Assembly: GCA_018267545.1 (NCBI GenBank)
Contig: JAFDYG010000466.1
Location: 124,001-188,000, forward strand
DNA from: Bacteroidota bacterium
GTDB lineage: Bacteria > Bacteroidota > Bacteroidia > Chitinophagales > Chitinophagaceae
DNA length: 64,000 nucleotides
Direction: 5' to 3'
The notes under the pieces were generated by a model. That model was not told the origin of the DNA, ran no database searches, and saw nothing but the letters and a program-made list of their open reading frames with translations. Within the stretch, counting starts at the first letter, position 1; every line of letters starts with the position of its first letter. Shown piece by piece: positions 42,730 through 50,267 of the stretch. Position numbers and translations under genes: made by a program.

Positions 42730-42750
42730 CAAATATAATTTATATATTTC
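42730..42750. promoter_or_regulatory. Overlapping divergent promoters (Crp regulator / SIR2-like gene)
   Basis: On the minus strand TATATTTG (42737-42730) ends seven bases before ATG 42722. On the plus strand TATATTTC (42743-42750) ends 11 bases before ATG 42762. With only 39 bases between the starts, transcription of one gene probably interferes with the other. Confidence 0.5.
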
Positions 42751-42761
42751 GGTAAAAAATA

Positions 42762-43823
42762 ATGGGAAGGAATATCGTCTTCTTTCTGGGCGCCGGTGCG
42801 AGCAAGACATTCGGCTATCCGCTCACCGGAGAGATCATGCCGCAGATTTTAAGCAATCTTCGGAACAACGACCTTTTCCAGCTCGGCGGTACTAAGACGA
42901 AATTGGAAAAGTCGCAGGAGCAAGACCTGAACAAATATTTGAATCAGCTCTATCCGGGGATGAAGGCGATCGACCCTGAGCAGGAGCCCGATAAATGCCC
43001 GGGAATATTGGAGATACTTTCGTTTGTCGAACACTCCCTCTTATACGACACCCCGCCTCATCCTCAGATCGCGGGCCAAAAGCTGGCGCACTTCCGCTAT
43101 CTCGTCAACCGGGCGATCGCCGAGCTGCTGCTGGACTATGAGGTGGTGGGTTATAACAAACCTGAAAAGGAGCTCTTAAAGAAATTCATCCAGCTGATTC
43201 GTCAGCCTTCCTCGAATCCAGTGACGGTCATCACCACCAACTATGACCTTATCATCGATCGCGAATTCAAGAAAGAGATTGGTCGCCACGAAGTCGATTA
43301 TGGCATCACCTATCGCAATATCGTTACGAGCAAGCTGGTTCCTCCTCCGGCGGCGCCCTTGCTTCGGCTATATAAGCTGCATGGGTCGCTAAACTGGCTT
43401 CGTTGCGAACTGTGCGGGCAATACTACATCAACAGCGAGGGAAGCATTACGGCGCGAGCTTTCGACGAAGAAATAGGGGATTTCAATACCTGTGACTGTA
43501 GCCAGGATTTGCAGCTAAAAGCTGTTCTGGTAGCGCCTTCGCTGGTGCGCGATATCCGCGATGCAAACCTGTTGCAGATTTGGAATAGCGCGCTGGAAGC
43601 GATCCGGACCGCGCATAAATTGGTCTTTATCGGTTATTCGCTGCCTGGGGAGGACCTGGCGATCAAGTCGCTTATCCTGCGGGGGGTTAATGGGCGGAGC
43701 CACACGATGCCGCCTCTTGAAGTGGAAGTGGTGCAGAAAGGGACTTCTTCGCGGCAAAATTATCTTAATCTTTTTGGTGCTAAAATCAGCTATAACGAAA
43801 ACGGATTGGAAAGCTACTTGTAG
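42762..43823 (+). CDS. Standalone SIR2-like domain protein
   Basis: This 353-residue protein carries a sirtuin-type NAD-binding core. It has FFLGAGASKTFGYP (GAGAS, residues 10-14), VITTNYDLIID (N160, D162) and LHGSLNW (His207, the usual catalytic His). A treble-clef-like zinc site with CELC and CDC (C215, C218, C244, C246) follows, then VFIGYSLPGEDLAI. True sirtuins deacetylate proteins; SIR2-like proteins of this length and divergence are often NAD-degrading anti-phage effectors. No partner effector or sensor is encoded nearby, and the product is cytosolic. It diverges from a Crp-family regulator. Function as a defence gene is inference. Confidence 0.82.
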   Translation: MGRNIVFFLGAGASKTFGYPLTGEIMPQILSNLRNNDLFQLGGTKTKLEKSQEQDLNKYLNQLYPGMKAIDPEQEPDKCPGILEILSFVEHSLLYDTPPHPQIAGQKLAHFRYLVNRAIAELLLDYEVVGYNKPEKELLKKFIQLIRQPSSNPVTVITTNYDLIIDREFKKEIGRHEVDYGITYRNIVTSKLVPPPAAPLLRLYKLHGSLNWLRCELCGQYYINSEGSITARAFDEEIGDFNTCDCSQDLQLKAVLVAPSLVRDIRDANLLQIWNSALEAIRTAHKLVFIGYSLPGEDLAIKSLILRGVNGRSHTMPPLEVEVVQKGTSSRQNYLNLFGAKISYNENGLESYL

Positions 43824-43829
43824 TATCCG

Positions 43830-43837
43830 TAATTTCG
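43830..43837 (+). promoter_or_regulatory. -7-like box before the glycosidase-like gene
   Basis: TAATTTCG resembles TAnnTTTG and ends five bases before ATG 43843. It suggests independent transcription with almost no leader. Confidence 0.35.
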
Positions 43838-43842
43838 TTAGC

Positions 43843-45963
43843 ATGAAAAATCTCTTTTTCGTTTTTCTGACCTTTCTTTCCATTCATCTCTGCGCCCAGC
43901 AAAAAACAGCCTTTCAAACGAGCAGTCCCTGGATACCCGAGATCGACGTCCGGTCGGACATGGCCATTGTCTATGGCGTAAATGATCGCAAGGGCTCGAC
44001 CTTCGAGCAGCGGGTGCAGTCGTGGAAAGACAAGGGGTATTCCATTGCCTTCATGACGGGGATCGCCTGGGGGCAGTACTACGATTATTTTCTTGGCGAG
44101 TGGGACGGACACAATCACCTCGGGGTGGGGCAGGTCACGCAAAAGGGAGATACTATTTTTCACGGCAAGAACATGCCCTACGTCGTGCCCGTCCAGTCTT
44201 TTATCGATTATATGAAGACGGCGGTGGTCAAGCGGGTCATCGACGCGGGTATCAATACCATTTTTTTAGAGGAGCCGGAGTTCTGGGCTCGCGCGGGTTA
44301 TAGCGCACCCTTCAAGGAAGAGTGGCAGAAGTTCTATGGTTTCCCCTGGAGACCGCAGGACGCCTCGCCCGAGAATACATATTTGTCGAGTAAGCTGAAA
44401 TATCATTTGTACTACGACGCGATCAGCCAGGTGTCCAGCTACGCCAAGCAATATGCCGCTGGCAAGGGCCGGAGCGTGAAGATTTATATCGCTACGCACT
44501 CGCTCGTAAACTATTCGAGCTGGCAGATCGTCAGTCCCGAGGCCAGCCTGGCTTCGCTGCCGGGTATCGATGGGTATATTGCGCAGGTTTGGACGGGGAC
44601 TTCGAGGGAGCCGACGTATTTCGACGGTCAGAAGAAAGAGCGGGTCTTCGAGAATGCGTACCTGGAATATGGGTCGATGCTGTCAATGACGGCGCCGACG
44701 GGGCGGAAGGTTTATTTTCTGACGGATCCGATAGAAGACTGGCCGCGGGACTGGGCCGATTACAAAAAGAATTACCAGGCGACGTTTACAGCCAAGATTT
44801 TGTATCCGTCGATCGATAACTATGAGGTGATGCCGTGGCCGGAGCGGATTTATACGCGGCCCTATAAGATAGCCGGGAGTGATTCGGCCGTACTGATTCC
44901 TAAATATTACTCTACGCAGATGCAGGTCATGATCAATGTTTTGAACGATATGCCGTTGTCCCGGAATACGGTGTCGGGGAACAATGACATCGGGGTATTG
45001 ATGAGCAACTCGCTGATGTTTCAGCGTTTTCCGACGCATAATGGATATGAGGACCCGCAGTTTTCCAATTTTTATGGACAGACGCTGCCGCTGTTAAAGC
45101 GGGGTATTCCGGTTCAGACGGTGCATATGGAGAATCTTGGTTTTGCTGCCACGCTGGCTAAGATTCGGGTGCTGATCATGAGCTACTCGAATATGAAGCC
45201 GCACTCGCCGGAGGTTCATCAGCAGCTGGTGGCCTGGGTTCGTAATGGAGGAATTCTCGTGTATTGCGGCAAAGATGAAGATCCGTATCAGTCGGTGATG
45301 GAGTGGTGGAATACGAAGGGAAATTCTTATGCTTCGCCTTCGCAGCACCTTTTTAAACTATTGGATGGAAAGTATGGGAAGGGGAAGGTGTATGTTATTA
45401 AACAGGATCCTAAAGAGGTTGTGTTGCAGCCTGGTGGTGACAAGGCGTTTTTCGAAACAGTGCGTCGTGCGTATGAGGGGCCTTCGAAGAAGCTGATGGT
45501 CAAGAATAATTTTTATCTGGAGAGGGGTCCGTACGATATCATCTCGGTACTGGACGAGAATGCCAACGCTCAGCCTTATACGGTCAAAGGGCCGGTGATC
45601 GATCTTTTCGATCCTCAGTTACCTGTGCTTACCGAAAAGACTGTTCAGCCGGGTGAGCAGTCGTTGTTATACGACCTGCGCCGGGCAGGGGGCGGGTCGA
45701 CTCCGAAGGTGCTGGCGACGGCGGCGAGGGTCTATGGGGCGGTGGTTTCAGGGCGGACGTTTGCGTTTGTTGCGAAGAGTCCGGTGAATACGTTGAATAG
45801 CATGCGGGTGCTGTTGCCGGGCAAGCCGGTGTCGGTTTCTGTTTCCGACAGTAATGGACACGCCGTTGCGGACCTGCAATCTTCATGGGATGAGGCCTCG
45901 CACACGGAGTATCTGGGATTTTCCAATAGCCCGGATGGGATAAAGGTTTTGATAAAGTATTAG
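43843..45963 (+). CDS. Secreted glycoside-hydrolase-like protein, unknown activity
   Basis: I place the start at ATG 43843 (MKNLFFVFLTFLSIHLCAQQ, a signal peptide); the frame is open further upstream only inside the SIR2-like gene. The 706-residue protein looks like a TIM-barrel hydrolase: INTIFLEEPEFWARAGYS (possible catalytic Glu in EEPEF near residue 144), followed by a region of about 200 residues including VWTGTSREPTYFDG. From about residue 430 comes a Rossmann-like domain of the beta-galactosidase trimerisation/GATase type (VRNGGILVYCGKDEDPY), then a beta-sandwich. The architecture resembles GH42-like enzymes but motifs do not fix a family. It is probably periplasmic or surface-exposed and acts on an unknown carbohydrate. 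Confidence 0.65.
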   Translation: MKNLFFVFLTFLSIHLCAQQKTAFQTSSPWIPEIDVRSDMAIVYGVNDRKGSTFEQRVQSWKDKGYSIAFMTGIAWGQYYDYFLGEWDGHNHLGVGQVTQKGDTIFHGKNMPYVVPVQSFIDYMKTAVVKRVIDAGINTIFLEEPEFWARAGYSAPFKEEWQKFYGFPWRPQDASPENTYLSSKLKYHLYYDAISQVSSYAKQYAAGKGRSVKIYIATHSLVNYSSWQIVSPEASLASLPGIDGYIAQVWTGTSREPTYFDGQKKERVFENAYLEYGSMLSMTAPTGRKVYFLTDPIEDWPRDWADYKKNYQATFTAKILYPSIDNYEVMPWPERIYTRPYKIAGSDSAVLIPKYYSTQMQVMINVLNDMPLSRNTVSGNNDIGVLMSNSLMFQRFPTHNGYEDPQFSNFYGQTLPLLKRGIPVQTVHMENLGFAATLAKIRVLIMSYSNMKPHSPEVHQQLVAWVRNGGILVYCGKDEDPYQSVMEWWNTKGNSYASPSQHLFKLLDGKYGKGKVYVIKQDPKEVVLQPGGDKAFFETVRRAYEGPSKKLMVKNNFYLERGPYDIISVLDENANAQPYTVKGPVIDLFDPQLPVLTEKTVQPGEQSLLYDLRRAGGGSTPKVLATAARVYGAVVSGRTFAFVAKSPVNTLNSMRVLLPGKPVSVSVSDSNGHAVADLQSSWDEASHTEYLGFSNSPDGIKVLIKY

Positions 45964-46175
45964 TCTTTTTTGGGTTCCTCGCTTTCCTCGGGGGCTTCGG
46001 CGTTGTTTTTTTCCACTTCTTCCCTGACTTTTTGGACGATAGAGGAGATAGGCCCCTTCATGTGCTCGGGGGGATCTGTGGTGCCGAGGGTTTCAGGGTC
46101 GGGTTGGCGGGCGTTTTCGTTGCCTTTATTGGGGGGGTGCTGTGGATCGGGCTGATGTTGTTGATTTTTTTCCAT
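45960..46175 (-). CDS. Small acidic Pro/Gln-rich hydrophilic protein
   Basis: This 71-residue protein has a Pro- and Gln-rich N-terminal part (MEKNQQHQPDPQHPPNKG) and an acidic helical end (VREEVEKNNAEAPEES, then EEPKKD). There is no signal or membrane segment. Its stop overlaps the stop of the convergent glycosidase-like gene. Short, disordered proteins of this composition are common in Chitinophagaceae genomes, but no function is known. Confidence 0.55.
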   Translation of the reverse strand: MEKNQQHQPDPQHPPNKGNENARQPDPETLGTTDPPEHMKGPISSIVQKVREEVEKNNAEAPEESEEPKKD

Positions 46176-46239
46176 ATCGGTAGCTTTTATTGGTATGATT
46201 AAAGAATTGTGCCAGCATCAGGGATGGGGCCTGGCGCTT

Positions 46240-46401
46240 TCAGGGGTGCGGGCTTTCCGGGTCTTCCAGGGGTGGGCCTGGCTTTGAAGGAATATCCGGG
46301 TCATTGTCTGGCTCCACGGGGTGGGGCTTAGGCTTTTCCGGTGGCGGTTGCTGGGGCGCCGGGGTCGGCAGAGGTTTGTCAGGTTTTATTGATTTGCCCA
46401 T
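46240..46401 (-). CDS. Tiny proline-rich protein
   Basis: From ATG 46401 the frame encodes 53 residues, MGKSIKPDKPLPTPAPQQ followed by repeated Pro, Glu and Asp residues. It resembles other tiny proline-rich cytosolic proteins of the phylum. It lies 64 bases upstream of the other small Pro-rich gene on the same strand. The in-frame extension to 46443 (MQGGGGIIF) overlaps the promoter side of the divergent gene and is less likely. Confidence 0.5.
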   Translation of the reverse strand: MGKSIKPDKPLPTPAPQQPPPEKPKPHPVEPDNDPDIPSKPGPPLEDPESPHP

Positions 46402-46448
46402 CAAAATATCTACTGTGAATATTATGCCACCCCCTCCCTGCATTATCC

Positions 46449-46456
46449 TATCTTCG
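46449..46456 (+). promoter_or_regulatory. -7-like box before the Ntn-like gene
   Basis: TATCTTCG (one mismatch to TAnnTTTG) ends exactly four bases before ATG 46461. Confidence 0.35.
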
Positions 46457-46460
46457 GAAG

Positions 46461-47105
46461 ATGAATAACCTCTACATCTTATCCTTCTTTTTGCTTCTTT
46501 CTTTTAGTGCTGTATCGCAGACGACGGTCTGTTTGGTGAAAGGAGACAGCGTCCTGGCTGGCAGCACCGATAAATCACGGATCAATTCTGTCAAACAATT
46601 CAACTTTGTCTATGATGGCCCGCTCGACACGATGGTTGTCAACGGGATGCGCTTTTTGGCAAGCGTGGCGCCCGACTTCAAGACGTTTGCCGATTCCTTG
46701 ATCTCGTCGATGAAGACGCTGCAGACCGAATTTTTTACGCGTGTTTTGCAAAAGGAGCCCGATTATTTCAACAAAGAGATCATGGAGGGGAAGACGAGCG
46801 TGGGCTCAGGCCAGCTCTGTCTCTTCGGCTTCGAGAATAATAAACCTGTAATGTTCAGGATCAATTTTTATATGAACAAGGGGGTGAAGCACCCTATAGT
46901 GATCAGTAGCAGTAAAGAAGACGAGTCCAATGTGCTGTTTTTGGATGGTCCGCCCAAGTTGAAGGGGCCGCTTACGCATTTAGAACGAGGCGGCGCCATC
47001 ATGCAAGTAAAGCGAGAGGTCGACGCGTGGGCTGGGCTCGACGAAAGCCATCTTGTCGATATCCTCATCTTGACGAAGGGCGGAAAGCAATGGCTTCGGA
47101 AATAA
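46461..47105 (+). CDS. Exported protein resembling the proteasome/HslV (Ntn-hydrolase) N-terminus
   Basis: This 214-residue protein has a signal peptide (residues 1-19 or 20, FFLLLSFSAVSQ). Immediately after it comes TTVCLVKGDSVLAGSTDKSR, similar in order to the beta-strand start of proteasome-type hydrolases, where Thr1, Asp17 and Lys33 form the active site. Thr21 and Asp37 fit positions 1 and 17; a Lys (K45, in VKQFNFVYD) could serve as Lys33 with a shorter loop. Later segments include FGFENNKPVMFRINFY and HLVDILILTKGG, as in that fold. Mature protein would be periplasmic. The similarity is by eye and the function is unknown. The 3' end overlaps the convergent permease gene by 41 bases. Confidence 0.6.
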   Translation: MNNLYILSFFLLLSFSAVSQTTVCLVKGDSVLAGSTDKSRINSVKQFNFVYDGPLDTMVVNGMRFLASVAPDFKTFADSLISSMKTLQTEFFTRVLQKEPDYFNKEIMEGKTSVGSGQLCLFGFENNKPVMFRINFYMNKGVKHPIVISSSKEDESNVLFLDGPPKLKGPLTHLERGGAIMQVKREVDAWAGLDESHLVDILILTKGGKQWLRK

Positions 47106-49437
47106 TCCGAATCCCGATCGTGAGCCAGGCTGTCAATAAGACGCCGAAGGCTGTAAGGAGGAAGTAACTCGCGCCCAGCGGGATTCGATAGGCAAAGCTT
47201 TGGAGCCAGTGGTTGGTGAGCCAGTAGCTTAGGGGCAGGCCTATCAATATTGACAACAGCACGATACGGGTGAAATCTGCGGAAAGCAGGTGGATGATGC
47301 TGAGACTGCTCGCGCCGAGCACCTTGCGGATCCAGATCTCGTCCGTACGGCGTTCGACCGCGAAGGTAGCCAGTCCGAACAGGCCTAAGCAGGAAAGGAG
47401 CATCGCCAGGCCGGTGAAGTATTTGGAAAGCGTGCCTACTAATTTCTCAGAAGCATATTGTTTCTTATAGTCGTCTTCGAGAAACTTATAATCCAGGGTG
47501 TAACCGGGATTGACACCTTTATAGTACGATTGGATATTTTTAATCCCCTCACCTCCTTTGGCCAGCCGGACCATGACGAGAAAGGTGTTTTGGGCTTCCA
47601 GCAGGAAGATAAACGGACGGATCTGCTCGTGCAGCGAATTGAAATGGAAATTTTTGGTCACGCCGACGATATGCCGGTCTCCTCCCCCGACTTTGATCGT
47701 CATACCGATGGGATTGGAAAGACCCATTGCCGTTACGGCGGCTTCGTTCAATACAATGGCTGTGGAATCGGCGCCGAAGTCGCGTGAAAACGAACGGCCC
47801 GCCGCCATCTTGATGCCGAGGGTCTCGATCAGGTCGTAGTTGATGAACATCTTGTAGAAACGGATTCTATCGTCGGTATTTTCGCCGTTCCAGGTAACGC
47901 CGGCCGAGGGCGTATAGGTCGGCAGGACGATCGACTGTATGATGCTCGAAGCCTGTACGACGCCGGGGACGCGTCTTAGCCCGGCGAGGAAAGGTTCCAG
48001 GTTATTTTTCACCCCGCCTTCCATTTCGAAGTAAATGATATTCTCGCGGTCATAGCCCGGGTCCTTTTTCTGAATAAAGTTGATCTGATTGTATATGACG
48101 GCGACCGACAGGATGAATATAACGGAGAGGGTAAACTGAAAAACCACGAGCCCTTTTCGGATCCACAATTCCTGGAGACCGGATAGGGGAGCAAACTTTC
48201 CCTTTAGCGTGATGGCGGGCTGGAAGCGGGAAAGATACAGGGCGGGATAGCTGCCCGAGATCAGGCCTGTGATGACGGCGAGCAGGAGGATGGACCCCAG
48301 GTGGCCGGCGATCATGCCTAGCATAAGATGCTTATCGGTAATCTCGTTGAAGGTAGGGAGAAACAGGGTGACGATCAACAGGGCGATGACAAGCGATAGG
48401 AGGCTCATCGCCACCGACTCGGTCAGGAACTGGACGATCAGCATCCGCCTGCTGGCGCCGAGGGCCTTCTTTAGTCCTACTTCCTTCATCCTCGCGGCGG
48501 CTTTGGCCGTAGACAGGTTCATAAAATTGATACAGGCGATCAGGATGATGAAAGCGGCGATGATGGAGAAGAGCCGCACGTATTCTATGCGGCCTCCGGA
48601 CTGGACTCCGTTTTCATAGCGGCCGTGCAGGTACGCGGCCGAATATTTTTGGAGGAAGAATGCGTCTTTGGGGGATGGGTCGAACTGGGTGGCGACCACG
48701 CTCGCCAGCTTCTTCTCGAACCCTTCGGGACTCGTGTGCTCCTTTAGGGCCACAAAGGTCTTGAAAGGGCCGGTGGTGGGGCCGTTGCCTTTGCCGGGCG
48801 GTACCACGTCCTTCCACAAATCCAGCGGCAGCACGAAGTCGAAGCGGTACGTCGAATTATAAGGGAAGTCTTCGTAAATGCCGGTGACGGTGCATTGTTT
48901 GTTTACGGTTAGCCAATTCCATTTGATCGTTTTACCGACGACGTTGCTGGTGGTCCCGAAGATTTTTGTCGCCAGGGTCCGGGATAGGACGATGGAATAT
49001 CGGCCGGCGAGGACGCTGTTTTTATTACCCTCCAGCAGCGGATACGAAAAGACGTTGAAATAATCCTGGCCGACGAAATCCCCTGCGGCTCCAAACGTAT
49101 TGTTGCCATAGGTGATATTGAACTTCATGAACCAGTTGGGCGGGGCGATGCTGACGGCGTTTTCTATGTCGGGGATTTTTTTTGGAAGGAGCTCTCCCAT
49201 GACTCCGTTCGTCTCCTCCGAGGTAATGATCTTGTCGCCCTGTTTTTGATTGACCATTATCTGGTAGAGGCGCTTGTCGTTTTTGTGGAAGCCGTCGAAG
49301 GAGCGCTCGTCGCTGACCCATAAAAAGATCAATAAGGCGCAGGCCAGGCCGGCGGAGAGGCCGACGAGGTTGATGACGAACGTGGACTTGTAGCGGCGGA
49401 AGGTCCGCAGGGTTATTTGGAGGAGGTGTTTGAGCAT
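47065..49437 (-). CDS. MacB/FtsX-type ABC transporter permease (second copy)
   Basis: I prefer ATG 49437 (MLKHLLQITLRTFRRYKSTF), the usual family opening, over 49485. The 790-residue protein has the same duplicated MacB-core/FtsX layout as the permease at 2191: helix about residues 18-38, periplasmic domain, FtsX helices about 275-430, second periplasmic domain, and last helices about 665-780. Conserved FtsX phrases are INFMNLSTAKAAARMKEVGLKKALGASR and LFGLATFAVERRTDEIWIRKVLGASS. No ATPase gene is adjacent. The two copies are clearly diverged, so they are old paralogues rather than a recent duplication. Confidence 0.9.
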   Translation of the reverse strand: MLKHLLQITLRTFRRYKSTFVINLVGLSAGLACALLIFLWVSDERSFDGFHKNDKRLYQIMVNQKQGDKIITSEETNGVMGELLPKKIPDIENAVSIAPPNWFMKFNITYGNNTFGAAGDFVGQDYFNVFSYPLLEGNKNSVLAGRYSIVLSRTLATKIFGTTSNVVGKTIKWNWLTVNKQCTVTGIYEDFPYNSTYRFDFVLPLDLWKDVVPPGKGNGPTTGPFKTFVALKEHTSPEGFEKKLASVVATQFDPSPKDAFFLQKYSAAYLHGRYENGVQSGGRIEYVRLFSIIAAFIILIACINFMNLSTAKAAARMKEVGLKKALGASRRMLIVQFLTESVAMSLLSLVIALLIVTLFLPTFNEITDKHLMLGMIAGHLGSILLLAVITGLISGSYPALYLSRFQPAITLKGKFAPLSGLQELWIRKGLVVFQFTLSVIFILSVAVIYNQINFIQKKDPGYDRENIIYFEMEGGVKNNLEPFLAGLRRVPGVVQASSIIQSIVLPTYTPSAGVTWNGENTDDRIRFYKMFINYDLIETLGIKMAAGRSFSRDFGADSTAIVLNEAAVTAMGLSNPIGMTIKVGGGDRHIVGVTKNFHFNSLHEQIRPFIFLLEAQNTFLVMVRLAKGGEGIKNIQSYYKGVNPGYTLDYKFLEDDYKKQYASEKLVGTLSKYFTGLAMLLSCLGLFGLATFAVERRTDEIWIRKVLGASSLSIIHLLSADFTRIVLLSILIGLPLSYWLTNHWLQSFAYRIPLGASYFLLTAFGVLLTAWLTIGIRIISEAIAFRPSSR

Positions 49438-49591
49438 ATAGAGGCCGGGATGCGGAAGGGGGGAGATTCCATAAAAGAAAAACACATTATTATTTAATAA
49501 TATACAAATTTTCGTACCTTTTAACCGTCTTACCTGACTGACCCGCCTTACCTACCTTATCAGTCATTATTCACCTTAAATATTGCTCAAC

Positions 49592-50152
49592 ATGAAAAAG
49601 CCCCTGATCATGGCCGCTATGGCCCTGTTTGCTGCGTGCGGCAGCAATGCTCCTGCACCTTCTCCCGACTCTACGATGACCAAGAAGGATTCGAGTATGG
49701 CGATGAGCCCGATCCAGTCTCCGTATCCGGTGATGTATTCTTCGAGCTTTGAAATGGACGGACCTAAGAATGCCGAGAGCGTGCTGGCGCTCTGGAAGGC
49801 CTATGACAACGGGAATGTGGTGGCCGTGAAAGATCTCATTGCGGATACCATCGAAGTGCACCTGGCGGACGGCCTGGTTATGCGGGCCGGCAGGGATACG
49901 ATCGTGGGGATGATACAGTCGGCCCGGAATACGCTGACGGCGGCTGTCGACGAGGTGGACGCGGTCATGGCGGTGAAGAGCAAGGACAAGGACGAGCACT
50001 GGGCGCTGATCTGGGGGATGGAGAAGGACACCCATAAGGATGGGAAGGTGGACTCGGTGTATTTACAGGAGACCTGGCGGTTCAATAAGGACGGGAAGGC
50101 GGACCTTTTGTACCAATTCAATGCGAAATCGATGCCGGCTAAGAAAAAGTAG
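49592..50152 (+). CDS. SnoaL/NTF2-like lipoprotein
   Basis: From ATG 49592 the product is a 186-residue lipoprotein with lipobox Cys16 (MAAMALFAACGSN) and a Ser/Thr/Pro-rich linker. An NTF2-like cone domain follows (about residues 50-175: ESVLALWKAYDNGNVVAVKDLIAD, later VYLQETWRFNKDGKADLLYQFN). Such folds bind small molecules or catalyse minor reactions, but no ligand is evident. An earlier TTG at 49583 would only add three residues. It stands alone, with a hairpin after its stop. Confidence 0.82.
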   Translation: MKKPLIMAAMALFAACGSNAPAPSPDSTMTKKDSSMAMSPIQSPYPVMYSSSFEMDGPKNAESVLALWKAYDNGNVVAVKDLIADTIEVHLADGLVMRAGRDTIVGMIQSARNTLTAAVDEVDAVMAVKSKDKDEHWALIWGMEKDTHKDGKVDSVYLQETWRFNKDGKADLLYQFNAKSMPAKKK

Positions 50153-50159
50153 TGTTTAT

Positions 50160-50181
50160 GGCAGCCGCTTACGCGGCTGCC
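50160..50181 (+). terminator. Possible terminator hairpin without T-run
   Basis: A perfect stem GGCAGCCGC / GCGGCTGCC with loop TTAC lies eight bases after the SnoaL-like gene. No T-tract follows, so termination efficiency is doubtful. Confidence 0.4.
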
Positions 50182-50267
50182 AACCACTCAGTAAATTTCG
50201 CCAATGGCTAAATGGCTGACAGGCAGGTTTTGAATTGGTTTTATCTTTCGCCGTTAATCATTCGCTT

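Noticed and set aside
43561-43842. Upstream extension of the glycosidase-like frame
   Set aside because: It overlaps the SIR2-like gene in another frame, is Arg/Cys/Trp-rich, and the signal peptide begins only at 43843.
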